This document shows positions 6,805 through 10,076 of a DNA stretch of 10,076 nucleotides, piece by piece. This DNA is from Cerioporus squamosus (taxonomy: Eukaryota > Basidiomycota > Agaricomycetes > Polyporales > Polyporaceae), in contig JABYQS010000987.1 of the NCBI GenBank assembly GCA_022592435.1, positions 1-10,076 on the forward strand. Reading direction: 5' to 3'. The position numbers and the translations under genes are program-made. The notes under the pieces were generated by a model that ran no database searches, was not told where the DNA came from, and worked only from the letters and a program-made list of their open reading frames with translations. How positions within the stretch are numbered: position 1 is the stretch's first letter; each line of letters begins with the position of its first letter.

Positions 6805-8200
6805 TCACCGCCCCTTTCCGTCTGTGAACGCCCACCAATACCGCTCTCCCCAAATTCCCACCGTCGACGCTGGCCCCCACGTATCCATCACTGTCATCTC
6901 CCCGATCTCCGTGAACTCCGTCTCCGACTTCTTCGGGTATGACGCCACCGTCTGCTTGCCCTGTACGCATGCCTCGCATTGGTCCATTGGAGGCTCCGAC
7001 TCGTCGACCTCCATGCCTGTTACAAGGCCCTTCTTGTACATGGCGATGATGGCTTTCATGCCCGGGTGACCTAGGATGCAATGCCATTGATGATAAGTCG
7101 GCTTCCATCTCGGGCGACATACCGCTGTCGCGTACGATCTCTCGGTTGTCGAGATCTCCGCGTGTCTGTCCATCTCGTAGAGGTAATTGCCGATGCGCTT
7201 CCCAATTGCGTACGCGCGTCCCTTCGCGTTCTTGAAGCAGATCCGACTGCCACCGAGCTTGACGAGGTGCCTGCTTGCCTCGACGCATTCGACTGAGATG
7301 AGGTTGTGTGGGACTCCGGGTGCATGAACGACGTCACGCAACATAACGGTCGTGTCCTTGTCCTTGCACCGGAACGTGAAATGAATTGTTCTGCGTCCAA
7401 GGATGGGCGTGGATCCAGCTCCTTGCAGTGTCTTTCCGGGCGTATCACGGTAGTCGGTGAACATGTGCCGCTCGCGCGCGACGTGCGAAGTGGTGGCCGA
7501 GTCCGCAATCCATGCCTCGGCGTCCACAAGCGTGAGGGCGAACTCTTCGTCTGCCTCCTCGATCAACGTGTATGCGTAGTCGGAACTGGAGTCAGATTCA
7601 GAGTCGGACTCTTTTGACACCATCGCGCGAGAACCGCCTCCCTTCCTCTTGTGGTAGCCCTTCCTCGCGCTGTCACCACGCTTCCTGTCGCTCTGTCCTC
7701 CACTCCCCGACTTCTTTTGTCGCTCTGGGCAGAAGCGCTTGATGTGGCCCATCTGCCCACATCCATAACACCCTTCATGATCGCGATCATGCTCCGGGTT
7801 TCCTCCGGAGCGTCCGCCGCTCGCGAACTTGTGCTTGGTGACTAGCGCGGCCTCTGAACTGGGCTGCATCCTGCGCGCGTGCTCACGGATCCGCCCCTGG
7901 AGCTTGTCCACATCGAGGATCTCCTGGTTGCTGACGGCATTGGTGAATGCATCCCAGGACTTTGGAAGAGCAGTGAGTAGCGTAATGGAGAACTCATCGT
8001 CTGGTATATTCCTGCCAAGATTGATCAGCTCCTCCCGCCACTCGACCATCTGCTGCAACCATGTGTCCAACTCCTCCCCATCCGTGTATTGCGACGCTGC
8101 GATCTTGCGCTTGACATTGAGAATCTTCTCCAGACCGCGCGTCTCGAAGTTCTTAGGGTTTAGGTTTTGCCGAGCCTTGTCCGTATCCCGCTCAGCGCGC
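6805..8200 (-). pseudogene. Copia gag C-terminal part, protease and integrase N-terminus
   Basis: One open frame, taken from about where homology resumes after the gag break (the frame is formally open from 8349). In order: the gag block EELINLGRNIPDDEFSITLL and LPKSWDAF; the nucleocapsid zinc knuckle CYGCGQMGHIKRFC (7770-7729, CX2CX4HX4C); a basic then acidic serine-rich linker; the protease site WIADSATTSHV, catalytic D at 7503-7501, DSA where DSG is more usual; then the integrase zinc domain with H and H of WHCILGHPG and CEAC (HX4H, CX2C). The first integrase catalytic D is in VMDTWGP (6885-6883). The frame ends at TGA 6807-6805, inside the integrase core, just after FTDGKGR. Products would be capsid, protease and a truncated integrase. 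Confidence 0.94.
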
Positions 8201-8420
8201 TCCGGTCCTTCTGATCCCACTCGTCCAGCTGGTCTTGTTCTGCCGCGGTGACCATGTGTCTGTCCGGAAACACCGGCCTCTTCTTCTTGTTGCTGACATA
8301 TGGCCAGAGCTTCGTCTCCCACAGAAGGTCTTCCATCTGGACTGACCATATGGTCCAGTCTTCGGTGGCTTTGAGTGGCTCGATCTTGGTGCGTGTAACG
8401 ATCTCAGAACCAGTCGACAT
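8160..8420 (-). pseudogene. Copia gag N-terminus
   Basis: Gag is the capsid protein of the retrotransposon particle. The ATG at 8420-8418 is the first after the primer site, in context AAGATGTCG, leaving an untranslated leader of about 80 bases. The frame gives MSTGSEIVTRTKIEPLKATE, then WTIWSVQMEDLLWETKLWPY and LDEWDQKDRSALSGIR, the typical start of copia gag. After that it runs out of frame to a TAA at 8162-8160, while homology goes on in another frame with KNFETRG and LEKILNVKRKIAASQY. About 20-25 residues expected between the two blocks appear to be missing, so the lesion is a deletion with a frameshift. The exact break cannot be placed without a sister copy. Confidence 0.88.
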
Positions 8421-8489
8421 CTTGCAGTAGAGTAGTGGGAGTAAAGCAGTTGAGCGTTGTTCTGAGCAGGTTCCCTGGTTAGAGCAACA

Positions 8490-8503
8490 CAGGGCTCATA
8501 ACC
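8490..8503 (-). promoter_or_regulatory. Primer binding site, initiator tRNA-Met half-molecule
   Basis: Directly next to the 5' LTR the minus strand reads GGTTATGAGCCCTG. Its complement, CAGGGCTCATAACC, is the anticodon stem-loop of eukaryotic initiator tRNA-Met (CAT anticodon) up to the 3' anticodon stem. Drosophila copia and relatives prime reverse transcription in this way with a 5' half of the tRNA cut in the anticodon arm, rather than with the tRNA 3' end. Confidence 0.88.
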
Positions 8504-8719
8504 TGTTGAAGTGGCACAAGAGAGGAGTCGAGAGCAGAAGTGGATAGACAACATAGCCGCTGAGGCTCGAGACTAAGTACATCAGAATGTGTACAAAGGA
8601 CATCAGTAAAGTAAGTAAGTCTGATAAGTTATAGTCAGTAAAAGAGATACAATACGGTAAGTAAACATAAAGAGTCCATAGTGTAAGTAAATGGCCATGA
8701 GTATCACTATACTTCAACA
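8504..8719 (-). repeat. 5' LTR of copia element
   Basis: 216 bp, on the gag side. TGTTGAAGT at one end and ACTTCAACA at the other form a perfect 9-bp terminal inverted repeat; in the 3' LTR one base of it has changed. As 5' LTR it would carry the element's promoter; I see no convincing TATA box in it. Confidence 0.96.
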
Positions 8720-8724
8720 AACTG
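8720..8724. repeat. Target site duplication AACTG of copia (right)
   Basis: Exact copy of 3462-3466. On the minus strand it is CAGTT, within the WHQF codons of the Helitron helicase. Confidence 0.96.
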
Positions 8725-9301
8725 ATGCCATAACACCTTTCTGATTGCGCTCTGTTGCGCAGATTCTGTCGCAGCAGAAGACCACTCATCTACAGCGGAG
8801 CTGTATAGAGCAGGAGCCCGTCGGGGGGTGGTAGTTGGGCAAAGTCACCTGTGAGGATTACGCTCTTGCCGCCAAAGGAGTGGCCGCTTTGCGGAAATGC
8901 TTAGGAAAGGCGTGAGTTGATGTGGAAAAGGTCGACGCAAGAGATCATGGACACCTCGTCTAGCAAAATCAGATCTACGTGTTGCAAGTGGCTGCGCAGT
9001 TTCTGAAATGAGGTGATAGTTGTCGAGGTTTTATGGGAAGGGAGAGCGATATCAAGGACAGAGTGATATGTAGATCCTCCAATAAGGGATGCACTGTTCC
9101 CGGTGGGTCCTAGTACTATGAAGCGATGGGCTTCGCCGCGAGCTTTGAGGAAGTTCGTGATGGCAAGTAGAACATGTGACTTACCAGTAGCCCAATCATC
9201 CAGTGGCGAGGAAGAGTCGGAATGTTTCTTTGCATGAAAGGTCTCCTTCTTACGAAGCTTAGTCATGGAAGTGGGATGGGCAATGGATATAGTCATTAAC
9301 T
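8720..9301 (-). pseudogene. Helitron Pif1-like helicase, N-terminal half
   Basis: This is the ATP-binding lobe of the Helitron helicase. Reading down from 9296 it shows WATGKSHVLLAI, a damaged Walker A (TGKS at 9188-9177; the family has GGTGKS), then FIVLGPTGNSASLIGGSTYH (motif Ia), VDLILLDEVSMISCVDLFHI (Walker B, DE near 8966-8949), a TAA at 8903-8901, and GDFAQLPP (motif III, 8849-8826). At the C-run opposite the plus-strand G6 (8823-8828) the frame changes; a one-base loss there fits. It then continues LYSSAVDEW...LRKVLWHQF-like to the copia insertion, actually reading SAIRKVLWHQF. The roughly 100 bases next to the Rep remnant (9301-9200) have no clear counterpart. Stop and frameshift make it a pseudogene. 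Confidence 0.88.
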
Positions 9302-10076
9302 CTATTCAGTTGAAGTGGTGCCATAGTATGCTTCTGTGGGACCAAAGAGGCCAGGTCTGTCCTGATCAGTGTGTAAGATCACAGATACCAACAACTTCAC
9401 AATATGGTCAAAAAATCGAGCCGCACCAACAGAATTGCGAGTGATTGCCCGCATGTGATCATTACTGTTTGCAGAACCGGAGAGAAGTTGAAAAGGTCGA
9501 TGTCTTTGCTGCAGTAATAGAGGCACAGGGGGTTCTTGAAGTCAGCAAGGGCAAACATGATGAAAAGACAGGGACACTGACCTCATAGATGAGGCTCTTG
9601 ATCTCGTTGTGCTGATACTTGCGAGCGGTATGTGAGCCATTGAGATGACCTGCAACATGGTCCACAAAGGTCGTCAGTTTGAAGCATGCCTTTCTGCATT
9701 GGTTTCAGCAGCAACGTAGGAACCACCAGCTCCACACTCTGACCAAGGAATCCAAAGCCGCTTGAGATGGAGACAGAATCTTCTCCACAATGCGGTCGAA
9801 GTTCTTCCGAGCTAGTGAGAAGATACCACCCTGCGCACTGGACCATATCTGGTCGTGATTAAAGACAATGAATGGGAATCACCGATCCATCTGAAAGCGA
9901 CAATCAGCATACATGAGCTGCGCACAGACATGAGGGCTTTTATTAAGCTTCACCGTCATGCGCGCATTCCCAAACCTGCCCAGACCATACAGGTATAACC
10001 ATGGGAACATGTGCAGAAACAACTCTGGGTTGTGCTAGATAGTTGTCGGCATGTCTTCATGTCCATATGCAAGAGC
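9302..10076 (-). pseudogene. Helitron replicase N-terminal domain (Helitron_like_N) remnant
   Basis: This domain precedes the HUH endonuclease of Helitron Rep. One frame from the window edge reads HNPELFLHMFPWLYLYGLGR, FQMDR, FPFIVFNHDQIWSSAQGG, FSLARKNFDRIVEKIL, then FVDHVAGHLNGSHTARKYQH and NEIKSLI. TAG, TGA and TGA codons interrupt it. A shift near 9560 leads to FALADFKNPLCLYY; a second, near 9470, leads to HMRAITRNSVGAARFFDHIV, RPGLFGPTEAYYGT and a stop at 9304-9302. This follows the family order NPELFP, FNH, KKY.RNEI, PADxKHPICLYF, NPVAGARFFHFMV, HPGLYG..AYYG. The following HUH segment (LHLHLL type) is missing. The N-terminus lies beyond the window. Confidence 0.83.

Larger units (their letters stand above)
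3467..8719 (-). mobile_element. Ty1/copia retrotransposon, full-length but defective
   Basis: The element is 5253 bp, or 4700 bp once the inserted solo LTR and its duplication are discounted. It has 216-bp LTRs starting TGTTG and ending CAACA, a 5-bp target duplication AACTG, a tRNA-Met half-molecule primer site beside the 5' LTR and a purine tract beside the 3' LTR. The order gag, protease, integrase, reverse transcriptase, RNase H is the copia (Pseudoviridae) order. The coding region was one long gag-pol frame. Lesions are a frameshift with deletion in gag (around 8165-8200), TGA at 6805-6807 and 6475-6477, a frameshift near 4716-4719, and the solo LTR at 3995-4542. It inserted in the Helitron helicase in the same coding orientation. 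I count seven differences between the LTRs (about 3%), so it is not a fresh insertion. Confidence 0.97.
1455..10076 (-). mobile_element. Decayed Helitron, interrupted by copia and a solo LTR
   Basis: Helitrons are rolling-circle transposons encoding a protein with a replicase (Rep) part and a Pif1-family helicase. On the minus strand the window holds pieces of both in the right order: Rep N-terminal domain (10076-9302), helicase N-terminal half (9296-8725), helicase middle (3466-3017) and helicase C-terminal part (2428-1455). The gaps are later insertions with intact target duplications. The HUH catalytic segment is absent, and the Rep piece has stops and frameshifts, so this copy cannot transpose by itself. 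The 5' end lies beyond the window. A 3' end (hairpin followed by CTRR) was not found with confidence, so 1455 marks only the end of the coding remnant. Confidence 0.85.

Noticed and set aside
6805..6807. TGA read as a recoded or readthrough codon in integrase
   Set aside because: A second TGA, a gag frameshift and an RNase H frameshift in the same copy make simple decay more likely; no recoding signal is visible.
6755..7069. Plus-strand open frame opposite integrase
   Set aside because: Shadow of the integrase coding strand; GC-rich codon bias leaves the antisense frame open.
7829..8251. Plus-strand open frame of 140 codons opposite gag
   Set aside because: It is the antisense of a clear gag reading frame and has no recognisable domain.
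9306..9322. GTTGAAGTGG resembles the start of the copia LTR (TGTTGAAGTGG)
   Set aside because: Only about 10 bases match, there is no further LTR similarity, and the bases fall in the tail of the replicase-domain reading frame.
1..10076. CRISPR arrays, tRNA or rRNA genes, bacterial operons
   Set aside because: No regularly spaced repeats, no complete tRNA fold and no rRNA segment seen; the tRNA-like bases at 8476-8503 cover only part of a tRNA and sit in the retrotransposon primer site.

Overview
The window looks like a transposon graveyard from a filamentous fungus, most likely a basidiomycete of the mushroom class. The evidence is the Helitron-type Pif1 helicase, whose motifs read like the copies common in Agaricomycetes, together with a Ty1/copia element using an initiator tRNA-Met half-molecule as primer. 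That assignment is inference. No host gene is recognisable, and nearly all readable coding sequence lies on the minus strand.

Layout, read 5'->3' on the minus strand (high to low coordinates). 10076-9302 is a decayed Helitron replicase N-terminal domain with stops and frameshifts; the HUH catalytic part is missing. 9296-8725 is the N-terminal half of the Helitron Pif1-like helicase (TGKS, LLDE, GDFAQLPP motifs), also broken. At 8719-3467 the helicase is interrupted by a Ty1/copia retrotransposon with two 216-bp LTRs, a 5-bp target duplication (AACTG), a primer binding site, gag, protease, integrase, reverse transcriptase, RNase H and a polypurine tract. It is dead: a gag frameshift with deletion, two in-frame TGA codons, a frameshift before RNase H, and a solo LTR in RNase H. 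The helicase resumes at 3466-3017, is interrupted again by a solo LTR of 588 bp (2429-3016, target duplication ATGTT), and continues at 2428-1455 to its stop.

The solo LTR inside RNase H (3995-4542, 548 bp, target duplication CGTAG) is the same family as the one at 2429-3016 but in the opposite orientation. Taking out each insertion with one copy of its target duplication puts the interrupted reading frame back in register, so the order is partly fixed: Helitron first, then copia, then the solo LTR within copia. The 2429-3016 LTR is younger than the Helitron, but its age relative to copia is not resolved.

Positions 386-1454 are AT-rich and hold no gene I can support; 1-385 is GC-richer, with two hairpins and a short unrecognised minus-strand frame. 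Nothing here looks like a working cellular system. The most informative features are the exact nesting, the half-tRNA primer binding site with an extra D-arm-like stretch, the repeated hairpin arms at the presumed transcript start of the solo LTRs, and the stop-free C-terminal half of the Helitron helicase beside a broken N-terminal half.
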